DNA of 64,000 nucleotides from Cupriavidus respiraculi (GCF_914271545.1 NZ_CAJZAH010000001.1:62001-126000); one strand, 5' to 3'; counted from the stretch's first letter, positions 44,878 through 54,818 are shown. Notes: a model not told the origin generated them from the letters alone. Translations and numbers: made by a program.

Positions 44878-47105
44878 TCCGGCGGCAGATCGCCTGGTTC
44901 GCGGTCGCCGGTGTCGCGGGCTTCATTGCCGATGCCGCGGTCCTGTACCTGGCGCTGGGCGCGGGGCTGGGGCCCTACGGCGGGCGGGTGCTGTCGTTCC
45001 TTGCAGCGGTGGCAGTGACCTGGGCCATCAATCGCCGCCACACGTTCGAGGTCACGCCGGGCGAGCCGCTGTGGCGCGAGGGCTTGCGCTACCTCGCCGC
45101 GATGGCCTTCGGCGGGGCGGTCAACTTCACCGGCTACGGCACCGTCATCGCGCTGGCGCCCGCCACCCGCTGGACGCCGCTTGCGGCGCTGGTGGTGGGA
45201 ACGGGGCTGGGCATGGTCTGCAATTTCCTGTCGGCACGCTACTGGGTCTACCGGCAGGGAGCACGCACAGGCGGCGACGCCACCCCCGCGCGCCCGCGCC
45301 CCAAGCTACGGACCCGCATCGCGGGCGCGCTCGCCCATCCCGCGGCGCCGCTGCGGGCGGCCTGGCTTGCCCCGCTGGTTGCCGGCCTGGTGTCGCTGTG
45401 GCTCGGGCAGGACAGCAACTGGGACCTGCTGAACTACCACCTCTACAACGCCTACGCCCTGCTGGGCGGGCGCGTGGGCGGCGATCTCGCGCCGGCACAG
45501 TTCCAGAGCTATTTCAATCCGCTGCTGGACGTGCCGTATTTCGCGATGGTCACGCACTGGCCCGCGCCGCTGGCCGGCTTCACGATGGGCGCGTTCCATG
45601 GCCTGAGCTTCGCGCTGGTGCTGTTCATCGCGCGCCGCACGCTCGGATCGGCGGGCGGACGCAGCGGCGCCGTTGCAATCCTGCTGGCGCTGGCCGGCTG
45701 CCTCGGCCCCGCCTTCCTCTCCGAGCTGGGCAACACGATGGGGGACAACTCCACGGCGCCGCTGGTGCTGGCCGCGCTCGCCCTGCTGGTGTGGCGCTGG
45801 TCCGGCATCACGGCCGGCGCCGCCGGCGCGGCGTTGCCGGTGGCCTTGGCCGCGGGCCTGCTGATGGGTGCCAGCGTGGGGCTGAAACTGACCAATGCCG
45901 TCTACGCGGTCGCCCTGTGCCTGGCCTTGCTGACGCTGCCCGGGGCATGGTGGCGGCGCTTCGGTGTGGCGTTCGTGTTCGGCCTCGGTGTGCTCGCCGG
46001 TATCGCCGCCACGTCGGGCTACTGGTTCGCCACGATGTGGCAGGTCTTCGGCAACCCGCTGTTTCCGCAATTCAACGCATGGTTCGGCGCGCCGCTGGCC
46101 GCGCCGATCTCGATCGTCGACCTGCGCTGGCTGCCCAAGGGCATCGGCGAGGCGCTGCTGTTCCCCTTCGCGATGGTGGCCGACGCGCGACGGGTCAATG
46201 AAGTGCCGATGCGCCCGCTGATCTGGCCGGTGCTGTGGCTGCTGGTGGTCGCTTGGGCGGCCACCGTGCTGCTGCGCCGCTCGCGCGCATGGTCGTCGCC
46301 CGCGGCCCGCTTCGTGGTCGTGTTCGTCGGGCTGGCCTTTGTCACGTGGATGGCGATCTTCAGCATCTACCGCTATGCCGTCGCGATGGAGCTGCTGGCG
46401 CCGCTGTGCGCCTGGCTGCTGATGCATCGCGTCGTCGCGGCGGACGCGGCGCGCCGTGTCGCCACCGTGGTGCTCGTGGTCGTGGCCGCCTCCGCCGTGG
46501 TGGGCGCCCGTTCATGGGGCCGGGAGGGCTGGGATGCCCAGGCCTTCCGTGTCGAGGTGCCACCGTTGCCCGCCACCGGCACCATCCTGCTGATCGGCAG
46601 CGAGGAGCCGCTGGGCTGGATGGCGCCGTACCTGCCGGCGGCACTGCCCGTCGCGGGCGTGGCCACCAACTTCCCCGAGTCGCCCGCCTTCGTGGAGCGC
46701 GTGCGCGACATGGTGAGGGAGGGCGGAGGACAGGCCTGGGGCGTGATGCCCGCCGCGGTCAACCGCAGGGCCAAGCTGGTCGCCACGCTCGATGGCGTGC
46801 TGGCGCGGCTCGCGCTGCCGGCGAGCGGCGGCGGTTGCCGCGCGGTGTCCGGCCTGCTCGAGCGCACGCGCGTCCACGCCCGCGTCGAGAAGACCGCGGG
46901 CGACGGGCGGTGCACGGTCGTGCTGCCGCCCGAGGACATCGTCGATCTCGACCAGGCCGACCGCGCGCTGGTGGTCAGATGGAGCCAGGCCGTCGCGCGC
47001 TATGGCCTGGCCGTGGATGCCGCGTCGTGCCGGCGCTACCGGGCATGGGTCGGTGCCACGCCGCGGCCGTATCAACTCTGCAAGGTCGCGTTGACGCAGG
47101 GCTAG
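44874..47105 (+). CDS. GtrA flippase domain fused to a polytopic GT-C-like membrane protein
   Basis: 743 residues. The first 125 are a GtrA domain (four TM helices, WAINRRHTFEV and NFLSARYWVYRQ), the presumed flippase for lipid-linked sugar. From about 150 to 545 is a large membrane part with around nine further helices and LNYHLYNAYAL, like dolichol-phosphate-sugar-dependent (GT-C) transferases. A periplasmic tail of about 200 residues follows. In phage-type serotype conversion GtrA, GtrB and the acceptor-specific Gtr are separate; here GtrA and the third component appear fused beside a GtrB-like gene. The GT-C call is weaker than the GtrA call. Confidence 0.72.
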   Translation: MIRRQIAWFAVAGVAGFIADAAVLYLALGAGLGPYGGRVLSFLAAVAVTWAINRRHTFEVTPGEPLWREGLRYLAAMAFGGAVNFTGYGTVIALAPATRWTPLAALVVGTGLGMVCNFLSARYWVYRQGARTGGDATPARPRPKLRTRIAGALAHPAAPLRAAWLAPLVAGLVSLWLGQDSNWDLLNYHLYNAYALLGGRVGGDLAPAQFQSYFNPLLDVPYFAMVTHWPAPLAGFTMGAFHGLSFALVLFIARRTLGSAGGRSGAVAILLALAGCLGPAFLSELGNTMGDNSTAPLVLAALALLVWRWSGITAGAAGAALPVALAAGLLMGASVGLKLTNAVYAVALCLALLTLPGAWWRRFGVAFVFGLGVLAGIAATSGYWFATMWQVFGNPLFPQFNAWFGAPLAAPISIVDLRWLPKGIGEALLFPFAMVADARRVNEVPMRPLIWPVLWLLVVAWAATVLLRRSRAWSSPAARFVVVFVGLAFVTWMAIFSIYRYAVAMELLAPLCAWLLMHRVVAADAARRVATVVLVVVAASAVVGARSWGREGWDAQAFRVEVPPLPATGTILLIGSEEPLGWMAPYLPAALPVAGVATNFPESPAFVERVRDMVREGGGQAWGVMPAAVNRRAKLVATLDGVLARLALPASGGGCRAVSGLLERTRVHARVEKTAGDGRCTVVLPPEDIVDLDQADRALVVRWSQAVARYGLAVDAASCRRYRAWVGATPRPYQLCKVALTQG

Positions 47106-47121
47106 CCGCCCTGCGCGGCGG
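47106..47121. terminator. Short hairpin between convergent genes
   Basis: CCGCC (47106-47110) and GGCGG (47117-47121) pair around a six-base loop in the 30-bp gap. No T-run on either side. Confidence 0.3.
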
Positions 47122-47135
47122 ACGTCGGGATGAAC

Positions 47136-48332
47136 CTATGTCGCCCGCGTCCAGGCCGCACCGGGCGTCGCCGTACCGGCCTTGCCCGGATGACCGTGCA
47201 CGCGGTTGCGCCCGGCCAGCTTCGCCGTATACAGCGCCGCGTCGGCACGCGCGCACAACTCTTCCAGCGACTCGCCGTGCTGCCACGTCGCGTAGCCCCC
47301 GCTCACGGTGTAATGGATGGAGCCGAAGGCGCCGGTGACCGCCTTGCACCCGGCTTCGGCGCGCAGGCGTTCGGCCACGCGGCCGGCGGCCTCCCAGCCC
47401 GTCCCGGGTAGCAGGATCACGAACTCCTCGCCGCCGAGCCGGCCGATATGGTCGGCCGCGCGCAGCGATTCGCTGGCGCAGCGGGCGAACTGCGCCAGCA
47501 CGATGTCGCCGGCGGCGTGACCGTGGCAGTCGTTGACCGACTTGAAGCGGTCGATGTCCACGATCAGGATCGAGGGGCCGTGTCCCGCGCGCGGGGCGCG
47601 TTGCAATTCGCTGCGGGCGATATCCTCGAATGCCTTGCGCGACAGCACGCCGGTCAGGAAGTCGGTATTGGCGATGGTTTCGAGCCGGCGGATCATTGCG
47701 TCGTGGATCATCAGCACGGCGCCCATCCCCATGGCGGGCATGACGAGCGCGCCCAGCGCGATAAAAGCAACATTGAGCCCCGGCGGCGCGGTGCCCGCAA
47801 TCGAATCGACGCTGGCAAGGAGCGACCAGATGCCCCGTATGGCGTGGCCCACGGCGAAGAACACGGCGAACGCCGCGGTCACCAGGTGATACGGCGCGGC
47901 GCGGCCCGTCGGCCGGAAACGCCACAGCACGACCGCCGTCCAGCCGCACAGCAGGCTGTGGAAGCCGGACACCACGAACACGCGCATGTTGAAGTCGTCG
48001 TACACATAGCGCCAGAAGACGATGCCGGCGAGCACGGCCAGGGTGCCGGCGACCAGCGTGCGCCACGGCGCCGGCCGGCCGCAGAACTGCATGGTGCCGG
48101 CGTGAAACAGGGCCATGCCCCAGGCCAGCATGGGGTTCGCGACGACCACGGACAACAGGTCCGGGATGACTCCGCGCAGCGCGACCAGCACCAGCCCCAG
48201 CGTCACCGTCATGTTCGACAGCCACCACTGATGCACGCCCGGCAGACCGCAGCGCCGCAGCGACCAGATGATGGCCAGCATCATCGCGCTCAGGGCGGCG
48301 GTGATTGCGATCAGCGGTAACGCGTTGGTCAT
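47136..48332 (-). CDS. Membrane diguanylate cyclase
   Basis: 398 residues from ATG 48332. About six N-terminal transmembrane helices (MASE-like, to about residue 215) precede a GGDEF domain with intact GRLGGEEFVILL. A full inhibitory site RAAD lies nine residues before it, so product inhibition is likely. Makes c-di-GMP. It is convergent with the GtrA-fusion gene. Together with the protein at 23102 the window has two DGCs, with and without the I-site. Confidence 0.9.
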   Translation of the reverse strand: MTNALPLIAITAALSAMMLAIIWSLRRCGLPGVHQWWLSNMTVTLGLVLVALRGVIPDLLSVVVANPMLAWGMALFHAGTMQFCGRPAPWRTLVAGTLAVLAGIVFWRYVYDDFNMRVFVVSGFHSLLCGWTAVVLWRFRPTGRAAPYHLVTAAFAVFFAVGHAIRGIWSLLASVDSIAGTAPPGLNVAFIALGALVMPAMGMGAVLMIHDAMIRRLETIANTDFLTGVLSRKAFEDIARSELQRAPRAGHGPSILIVDIDRFKSVNDCHGHAAGDIVLAQFARCASESLRAADHIGRLGGEEFVILLPGTGWEAAGRVAERLRAEAGCKAVTGAFGSIHYTVSGGYATWQHGESLEELCARADAALYTAKLAGRNRVHGHPGKAGTATPGAAWTRAT

Positions 48333-48502
48333 CGGGTGCGGTCCTTCGGCGGCGGTCTGAAACTGCCGCACCGCCAGGATCCACCGGAGTCCAGGACGGC
48401 GGCATGGGAACGCGAGGGTTCAGGGCCATGCCGGGCAGGGGCGAGAGGATAGCGCGGCCTGCACGGTCCTCCGGGAGGATATCGGCACGCCGCGCCAAAG
48501 CC

Positions 48503-51500
48503 TTAAGGCAAGGGATCGGGGACGGTCGCGGCGTGGTGGCCCGCTTCTGCAGGCGCCGGGGGTTGGGTCAATTCGGCAATCCTGCGCTGTACCGTGGCGT
48601 TGCGCAGCTCGGCGGCATAGGCCGAGGCCGTCTTGTGCAGAGGTGGCAGCGGGAAGTCGATCCAGGCGTCTTTCCCACGGAACAGGGATATGAAAAACCG
48701 CACGATGCGATTCCGCCCTTGCCATGCCGCGTGCAGCGTTTCCACCAGCGCGACGGCGGCCTCGGTGGCGGCCTGCTGGCCGCTCGCGCCGATGCCGCTG
48801 TTCGTCAGCGCGTCGCCCAGAAGGTAGCCATACTCCCGATCGTCCAGCGGGCGCACCCCTTCCCGCAGCAACGCGGTTACCGCCGGCCAATCGTGCCGTT
48901 GCTTCGCGCGGAGAAACGCATCGCAGCGCGTTCCCCGCAGCGGTAAACCGCAAGCCCCGAGCCTGCGCATCAGGGCGGCGCCCTCGTCCTTGTCCTCGCG
49001 CGTCACGCGGGCCGCCAGGTAGAGCACCTGTCCCAGGTGGGGCGCGATCGCTTCGGGTGCCGGCGCATAGTCCAGGAGCCGCGACAGGATACGCGCCCGC
49101 TGCACTGGGCGGTCGGTCGTTGACGACAGGGCCTCGGTGAGGATGACGTTGCCCTGGCTCTTTCGGCCGGTGCCGACGAGCAGGCGCAGCCGTGCCGCCC
49201 TTTCCCTGGGTTGCATGCCGTCCGGCAACGTCGCTTTCAGCAGCGTGGCGACGTTTTCGTCGTTGCCCGCGCGTGCCGCGATACGGATCAGCTCCCTTGC
49301 CCGGAATACGTCGGTGCAGGGTGCCGAGGGATGGGCCAGGCATTGGGCCAGCAAGTCGCCCGGGCCATTCTTTGCTACCGCGTGGAGCAGGTCCTTCATC
49401 ATCGAGACAGGGGAACGCGGGTCCAGTCCGTTCTCCACCATGGTCGCGACGATGTCGGGCGCGTGGCGCAGCAGCGTCTTGAGCGAAGCCGCTCTCGGCT
49501 TCCCTGTGTCCTCGAGCCGGCCCGCGAGTCGCCTGGCCCAGTCCAGTTTCTGGGCCTCGGCAATCGCGGCGACGTCGTCCGCGGTAAACCGGACGTTGGC
49601 GCGCACCAAGGCCTCCGCCACGGCGCCTTGCCCGGCGCGAATTGCCCGCACCAGCAGGTCGCCGGGACACCGCTGGCCACAGCCGAGTTCGGCGATCAGG
49701 TCGGCCACGAACGCCGATGCATCGGATTTCGTCTTGAGTGCCTGCTCCAGCAGATCGGGCAGCCGGTGGTCGCGCGGGAGCGTGTCGCGTGCCGCCGTGA
49801 CGTGGTCCTCCATGATGATGGCCACGCGGGCAGAGACCATGTGCCCATGGCCGACGAGGGCGGCGAGCACGACGATGGCCGGCGCACCCCGGCAAAGCGC
49901 CAGCACCATCGACCGCTGGCCGCCCCGCATGGCGCCCCGCAGGGCGGCCGACAACATGCCTTCCCGGTGGTGCGGCCACGGGCCATGGTCGGTCAGATGC
50001 CGAACGGTGTCCTCGTGACCGTTGCTTGCCGCCGCCTCCACGATGCGCTCGGCGGCATCCGCCGGAACATACGGATTGCCCCGGTCCAGCAGCAGTTGCA
50101 GCAGAGCGTTGTTGCCGTGCGCGGCAGCAAGCTCCAGCGCCCGTACCGCGCGCCGGCCCTCCAGGCGACACCCGCCCTCCAGCATCCGGCCAACCAGTTG
50201 CAGCGCAGCGTCGGGATCGGGGTGGTTCACCACGGCTTCGAGCATGCGGGAACTGTGTGCGTGCTCGCCCAACGTCTCCGGTGTCAGATCGCCGTGGCGT
50301 ATCGCCTCGGTCACGATGGCGGTGCAGAAGGCCTCCGACAGCTGCCAGAACGGCGCGAGCGGGCGCAGCAACATGACGTCGAGCAGCATCTGCCGATCCG
50401 CCGGGCTCGCGGTGTGGGCGTACATCATGCCGGCAAGCCTGGCCTGCTCCGGGCCAGCGTTGTACATCAGCCAGCCAAAGAGATGGGCCTTTGGCTTGTC
50501 CTCGACGACGGTGCGGGCGCCCGCTTCCAGCAGCGCCGTGATCGTCGCGACGTGGCGGGATTCCAGCGCCAGTTCCAGCGGCGTCCGGCCGCCGGCCGCG
50601 GCGGGGGCGTTGACGTCCGCGCCCTGTGCGACCAATAGCGCCGCGCATGCGAAGGACTTCTTTTCGATGGCGGCATGCAGCGGCTTCTGGCCATGGCGGT
50701 TCCCCAGATCGATGTCTGCGCCCGCGTTCAGCGCCAGCACGACGCCCTCGGCGTCGTCCCGGGCGATGCTGTCGAAGAGATATTGGGCCGGCGCCGTGCG
50801 CACGGCCAGCATCTCGTATGCCCTGCGCTGCCGCGGAGCCATCCCGACGAGGCCGATGTCGAACTGCAACTCCCGGGCCGTGTCACCGGGGTCGACGCCA
50901 AGGCCGAGCAGGGCCTGCACGGCCCCGGCATTGCCCTTGAGCACGGCGCGGCGCAGCAAGGCCTGCCCGTCGGCCGGGGCGCCGGCAGGCGCGCCCGCGG
51001 TAGACGGCGGGTCCAGGTCCAGTTCTATCGCCCACGCCAGCCGCGTCAGGATGGACACCCGCGGGTTGTCGATGACCGCGCGTTGGTAGTCCGCCCTGAC
51101 CCGCAGGCAAGCCATCAGACCGGGCAGCCGGTCCGCGTCCTTCGGCCCCAGGGATGCCAGCCGCGGCTCCAGGCCCGGAAAGCGGCTTTCCCGCAGCTGC
51201 CCGGCGCTCATGCCCTCCATGATGCGGCTGGCGACGGCCAGAAAATCCTCGTCGGATACCTCGGCGCCCTGCAGGCGGTCGAGGTGGCCCAGCTCGACGG
51301 GGCCGCCCGGGGCCTGGCCGCAGGCCAGCCAGCGTGCCTTGCCGGAGGCGTACAGGGTGACGGTGGCGGTCTTGCCGCCATAGGTCGCCTCCTGCCACGA
51401 GGCGACGGGGCGGGCCGCCAGTTCGGCAAGGACGCCGCTGTCTTGCAGATTCCTGGCCAGCGCCACATGCAGCAGGGAAGTATCGCGGTTCAGGCAATAG

Positions 51501-52552
51501 GTACCGTCGTCGTTGTCGCGCAGCAGGTCCTTTGCCTCCAGCGGCCCGTAGGCGCCCGCCAGGGCGGTGGACTGGAGCGATCCGTGCGCGGCGAGCGCGT
51601 CCGCGGTCTTGTCCACGTCCTGCTGCAGCAGCGGCATGACCTGCTTGGCGACGCAATCGCCGTCGATGCTGCCGCCGTGGCGCAGGGCGTTGCCTTCCGG
51701 CAGCGATGCCACGAAGCGGCCCTGGCATTCGTCCGCGAGCGCGTCCAGCGCCATGTCGGTGAGCCTTGCCATGCCTTGCGGCGTGCGCAGCGTGTCGATG
51801 AGCGCGCGGTAGGTCGGATGCAGCGGGGTCAGGTACGGGTCGTGGACGGGATCGAACCCGAACGTGGGCGCCAGTTCGTTCAATGCGGACTGCACCGCGT
51901 GGGTGGACTGGCTGCGCCCCATCTCGGCGGGCACGCCGTCCAGCAGAACCGATTCCAGAACGCGGTGAAACGCCCTGCGGAAGGCACCGGGCAACCTGCC
52001 GTCGCGCGCCAGTTCCAGTTGCAGTGCCGTGCGCGCGATGCCGTTCATCACGCCGCCGGAACAGCTGCCGAGGGCCTGCGTGGCCTCGCGCAATCGCGCG
52101 ATGCGGGTGTCGAGCGGAATGCGCTCGTCGTACAGGCAGGCGCGCATGCGTTCCAGGCCGGGCTTGCCGTCCGTGTAGAGCTGCGTGCGGTGGCTGCCGA
52201 GTCCCACGTCACCCGACGTCCCGGTGGGAAACAGGCCGCGCTTGAGGCGTTGCAGGTCGTGCACCAGTTCTGCCGCGACCACGTCGCCCATCTGCGGATG
52301 CGGCGCCGCCGCCATCGCGAAGGCGACGATGTGGTCGATGTCGTCCTCGCATTCCTGCCGGAACGCTTCGAAGCGGGCGGATTGCTGGAACGTTTCGAGG
52401 TCGCCGTCCTGGTCGGGACGGTAGTAGGTGCGACTGGCGATTGGCTCGCCCGCCTCGGGGCGGGCATGCCCCGGGCCGGAGCCGGAGGCCGGAGAAGCGA
52501 GCAGGGTGGCGGGGCTGGCCAGCACGAAGGAGAGTGGGGCGGAGATGGGCAC
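48503..52552 (-). CDS. Giant ankyrin-containing protein of unknown function
   Basis: About 1349 residues from a GTG at 52552 (PISAPLSFVLASPAT); a longer in-frame GTG at 52648 adds 32 Cys/Arg-rich residues that look non-coding. The N-terminal 500 residues match nothing I know. Ankyrin repeats are clear around residues 610-700 (GADIDLGNRHGQKPLHAAIE, GADVNAPAAAGGRTPLELAL), with more degenerate ones to about 860. The C-terminal 450 residues are helical with no clear motif. There is no signal peptide or membrane helix. The Ser/Ala/Pro-rich start resembles that of type III effectors, and of the protein at 58288, but no secretion genes or hrp-type box were seen. It may be an effector or a scaffold; function unknown. 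Confidence 0.8.
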   Translation of the reverse strand: MPISAPLSFVLASPATLLASPASGSGPGHARPEAGEPIASRTYYRPDQDGDLETFQQSARFEAFRQECEDDIDHIVAFAMAAAPHPQMGDVVAAELVHDLQRLKRGLFPTGTSGDVGLGSHRTQLYTDGKPGLERMRACLYDERIPLDTRIARLREATQALGSCSGGVMNGIARTALQLELARDGRLPGAFRRAFHRVLESVLLDGVPAEMGRSQSTHAVQSALNELAPTFGFDPVHDPYLTPLHPTYRALIDTLRTPQGMARLTDMALDALADECQGRFVASLPEGNALRHGGSIDGDCVAKQVMPLLQQDVDKTADALAAHGSLQSTALAGAYGPLEAKDLLRDNDDGTYCLNRDTSLLHVALARNLQDSGVLAELAARPVASWQEATYGGKTATVTLYASGKARWLACGQAPGGPVELGHLDRLQGAEVSDEDFLAVASRIMEGMSAGQLRESRFPGLEPRLASLGPKDADRLPGLMACLRVRADYQRAVIDNPRVSILTRLAWAIELDLDPPSTAGAPAGAPADGQALLRRAVLKGNAGAVQALLGLGVDPGDTARELQFDIGLVGMAPRQRRAYEMLAVRTAPAQYLFDSIARDDAEGVVLALNAGADIDLGNRHGQKPLHAAIEKKSFACAALLVAQGADVNAPAAAGGRTPLELALESRHVATITALLEAGARTVVEDKPKAHLFGWLMYNAGPEQARLAGMMYAHTASPADRQMLLDVMLLRPLAPFWQLSEAFCTAIVTEAIRHGDLTPETLGEHAHSSRMLEAVVNHPDPDAALQLVGRMLEGGCRLEGRRAVRALELAAAHGNNALLQLLLDRGNPYVPADAAERIVEAAASNGHEDTVRHLTDHGPWPHHREGMLSAALRGAMRGGQRSMVLALCRGAPAIVVLAALVGHGHMVSARVAIIMEDHVTAARDTLPRDHRLPDLLEQALKTKSDASAFVADLIAELGCGQRCPGDLLVRAIRAGQGAVAEALVRANVRFTADDVAAIAEAQKLDWARRLAGRLEDTGKPRAASLKTLLRHAPDIVATMVENGLDPRSPVSMMKDLLHAVAKNGPGDLLAQCLAHPSAPCTDVFRARELIRIAARAGNDENVATLLKATLPDGMQPRERAARLRLLVGTGRKSQGNVILTEALSSTTDRPVQRARILSRLLDYAPAPEAIAPHLGQVLYLAARVTREDKDEGAALMRRLGACGLPLRGTRCDAFLRAKQRHDWPAVTALLREGVRPLDDREYGYLLGDALTNSGIGASGQQAATEAAVALVETLHAAWQGRNRIVRFFISLFRGKDAWIDFPLPPLHKTASAYAAELRNATVQRRIAELTQPPAPAEAGHHAATVPDPLP

Positions 52553-52828
52553 GGATACGTTCCGGTAGGCGGAGGTTTGGCTCAGCAGGAAAGAAGGCGC
52601 GCAACACGGCGGCGCCGGGCCGCCGCAGCGCCGGCGTGCTGCGAGCACCGACGGGGCCGTCGGCGCGCAGAGCTTAGTGTCACCACCGCTGCTGCTTCTG
52701 CCGGATCGGTGTCCGGGTCTTTAACATTTGACGATCGCGCCGGTGCGCAGCGGCGGGCGGGCCGATGCAACTGCCATCGGCGGCCGCGATGGCGGTGTAT
52801 GCTCGCCCCGTACGCATGAGGAGCTTGC

Positions 52829-53740
52829 ATGTCACGGTCTTTGCTTCCCCTGGCTTCGATGATGGAACCGCTGCGCGGCTTCGTCGCCGTCGGCCGGCGC
52901 ATGAGCATCACCCTGGCGGCCGCCGACCTGTGCCTGACGCAGTCGGCGCTGAGCCGCCAGGTGCAGGCGCTCGAGTCGCGCCTCGGCGTGCGGCTGCTGG
53001 TGCGCGGCCATCGCGCGATCGCGTTCACCGCGGAAGGCGAGCGGCTGTTCCGCAGTGCCGACGCCGCCCTGCAGCAATTGCAGGACGCCTTTGCCGCGCT
53101 GGGGGCCGGGGCCCGTCGTCCGCCGGTCACGCTGAGCGCCAGCATTGGGGTGACCGGCCTGTGGGTGCTGCCGCGGCTCGGGCGGTTCCAGCAGCGCCAT
53201 CCGGACATCGAGGTGCGCGTTGCCGCCAGCAACCGCGTGCAGGACCTGGCCGGCGAGGGCATCGACCTCGCGATCCGCTACGGCAGCCGGGCCGCGGCCG
53301 GAGAAGGGGCCGTCCGGCTGTTCGACGAGACGGTCGTCCCGGTCTGTCATCCGTCCTTGCCGGTCCAGGGCCTGATGGCGCCGGGAGATCTCGCGGGGCA
53401 GGTGCTGCTGGAGTTCGACGATCCCGGCCGGCCCTGGCTTCACTGGGAGGACTGGCTGGCGGCGCTCGGGTGGAGCGGCGCGCGGCCACGCGCCGTGCTG
53501 CGCTTCAACCAGTATGACCAGGTCGTGCAGGCTGCCATGGCGGGGCAGGGCATCGCCCTCGGGCGCGTCGCGCTGATCCAGCCGCTGCTCGACGATGCGC
53601 GCCTGCGCCGCATGCCGTGCGCAGGCGCGGGTCCGGTCAACGAGCACGCCTACTGGCTGCTGCGGGGCGACGCCGGGCGGCCGGACGTCGACGCGGTGGT
53701 GGAATGGATCCTGGCAGAGGCGGGAGAGGTGGCTGGCTAG
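52829..53740 (+). CDS. LysR-family regulator (GcvA-like group)
   Basis: 303 residues. HTH near residues 28-48 (ITLAAADLCLTQSALSRQV), then a co-inducer domain with ASIGVTGLWVLPRLGRF and the GEGIDLAIRYG pattern of the GcvA/AmpR-like subgroup. It lies 121 bp before a CmcJ/NvfI-type gene on the same strand and may control it. It is divergent from the giant ankyrin gene. The 180-bp shared gap holds TTGACG at 52732-52737 without a convincing -10. Confidence 0.9.
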   Translation: MSRSLLPLASMMEPLRGFVAVGRRMSITLAAADLCLTQSALSRQVQALESRLGVRLLVRGHRAIAFTAEGERLFRSADAALQQLQDAFAALGAGARRPPVTLSASIGVTGLWVLPRLGRFQQRHPDIEVRVAASNRVQDLAGEGIDLAIRYGSRAAAGEGAVRLFDETVVPVCHPSLPVQGLMAPGDLAGQVLLEFDDPGRPWLHWEDWLAALGWSGARPRAVLRFNQYDQVVQAAMAGQGIALGRVALIQPLLDDARLRRMPCAGAGPVNEHAYWLLRGDAGRPDVDAVVEWILAEAGEVAG

Positions 53741-53861
53741 CGCTTTCGCATGCGCCTTGTGCATGCGAGGCGTGCGTATTCCGCGCTTGAGACGCGCCGG
53801 CCGCTGGGCTTGAATGGCAGGCAACCGCGCCGCTTCGGCCCGGCATCCACCGGAGCCTTCC

Positions 53862-54794
53862 ATGACTCTCGCCGCTCCCTCCCTGCTGCCGCAGGGCCCG
53901 GCCGCCTCTGCCGCCGTCATCGCCCGTACCGGTCCGCGCTTCGCGCCGGCCCGCCTTTCACCGCCGGCGGTACAGGCGACGCTGAGCTATCTGTCGCCGA
54001 CCCACGAACGCCCCTACAACTACGCCTACGAGCCGCCGCCCGGCGCGGCCTGGGAAAACTACCGGGCCGATGCGCGCCCGGTATGGATACGGGATGCGCG
54101 CGCGCTCGGTGCCGCACCGCTCGTGGACCGCGAGGGATTTGCGCTATGGGACGCGCCTTCGTCGCTGGGGGACCCGGAGGACTTCGCCGACGCTGCGCTC
54201 GTGACAGAGCGCTACTACCCCGAAGTCGCCGAACTGGCGCGTGCGGCCACCGGCGCCCCGCACGCCTATGTGTTCGACCATCTGGTGCGCAGGCGCGACG
54301 CGCAGGCCGGCCCCCTCGGCTTCGGCCGGCCGGGCCGGGGACAGCCGGCCGGCGCAAACGGCCGGGTGCACAACGACTACACCGAGACGTCGGGTCGCCG
54401 CCGGCTCAGGCTCGTGCTGGGAGAGGCCGCCGCCGTCGGGGTCGGCCGCTATGCCATCGTCAATGTGTGGCGCTCGCTGAGCGGCCCGGTGCTCGACACC
54501 CCGCTGGCGCTGTGCGACGCGCGCAGCGTCGATGCCGCGGATCTGGTCGGTGCCGATGTCCGCTATCCCAACCGGACCGGCGACATCTACCTGATGCTCC
54601 ATTCGCCGCGGCATCGCTGGTTCCATTTTTCGGCCATGGATCGGCACGAGGCGCTGGTGTTCAAGCAATACGACTCCAGCATCAGCGGCGTGGCGCGCTT
54701 CACGCCGCATGCGGCCTTCGACCACCCCGAGGCTCCTCCCGATGCGCCGCCGCGCGTGAGCATCGAAGCGCGCTGCCTGGTGATCTACGACTGA
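53862..54794 (+). CDS. CmcJ/NvfI-family oxidoreductase-like protein
   Basis: 310 residues. The family (cephamycin CmcJ, fungal NvfI/AsaB) is recognised from the early TLSYLSPTHERPYNYAYEPP, HNDYTETSGRRRL with probable Fe-binding His/Asp, and WFHFSAMDRHEALVFKQYD near the end. Members are non-heme iron and 2-oxoglutarate-like oxygenases or associated hydroxylases. GGAGCC precedes ATG 53862. A DsbA-like isomerase gene follows at 24 bp; the pair may process an aromatic or acid substrate. Confidence 0.78.
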   Translation: MTLAAPSLLPQGPAASAAVIARTGPRFAPARLSPPAVQATLSYLSPTHERPYNYAYEPPPGAAWENYRADARPVWIRDARALGAAPLVDREGFALWDAPSSLGDPEDFADAALVTERYYPEVAELARAATGAPHAYVFDHLVRRRDAQAGPLGFGRPGRGQPAGANGRVHNDYTETSGRRRLRLVLGEAAAVGVGRYAIVNVWRSLSGPVLDTPLALCDARSVDAADLVGADVRYPNRTGDIYLMLHSPRHRWFHFSAMDRHEALVFKQYDSSISGVARFTPHAAFDHPEAPPDAPPRVSIEARCLVIYD

Positions 54795-54818
54795 CCACCC
54801 CCGATGCCGGAGGCCGCC

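Noticed and set aside
52553-52648. N-terminal extension of the ankyrin gene to GTG 52648
   Set aside because: Encodes a Cys/Arg/Pro-rich stretch without coding character and has no Shine-Dalgarno; GTG 52552 preferred, though not proven.
52552-52828. Search for a hrpII or PIP-type box (TTCG-N16-TTCG) before the ankyrin gene, and likewise before 58288
   Set aside because: No pair with the right spacing found on the proper strand, so type III regulation is not supported.
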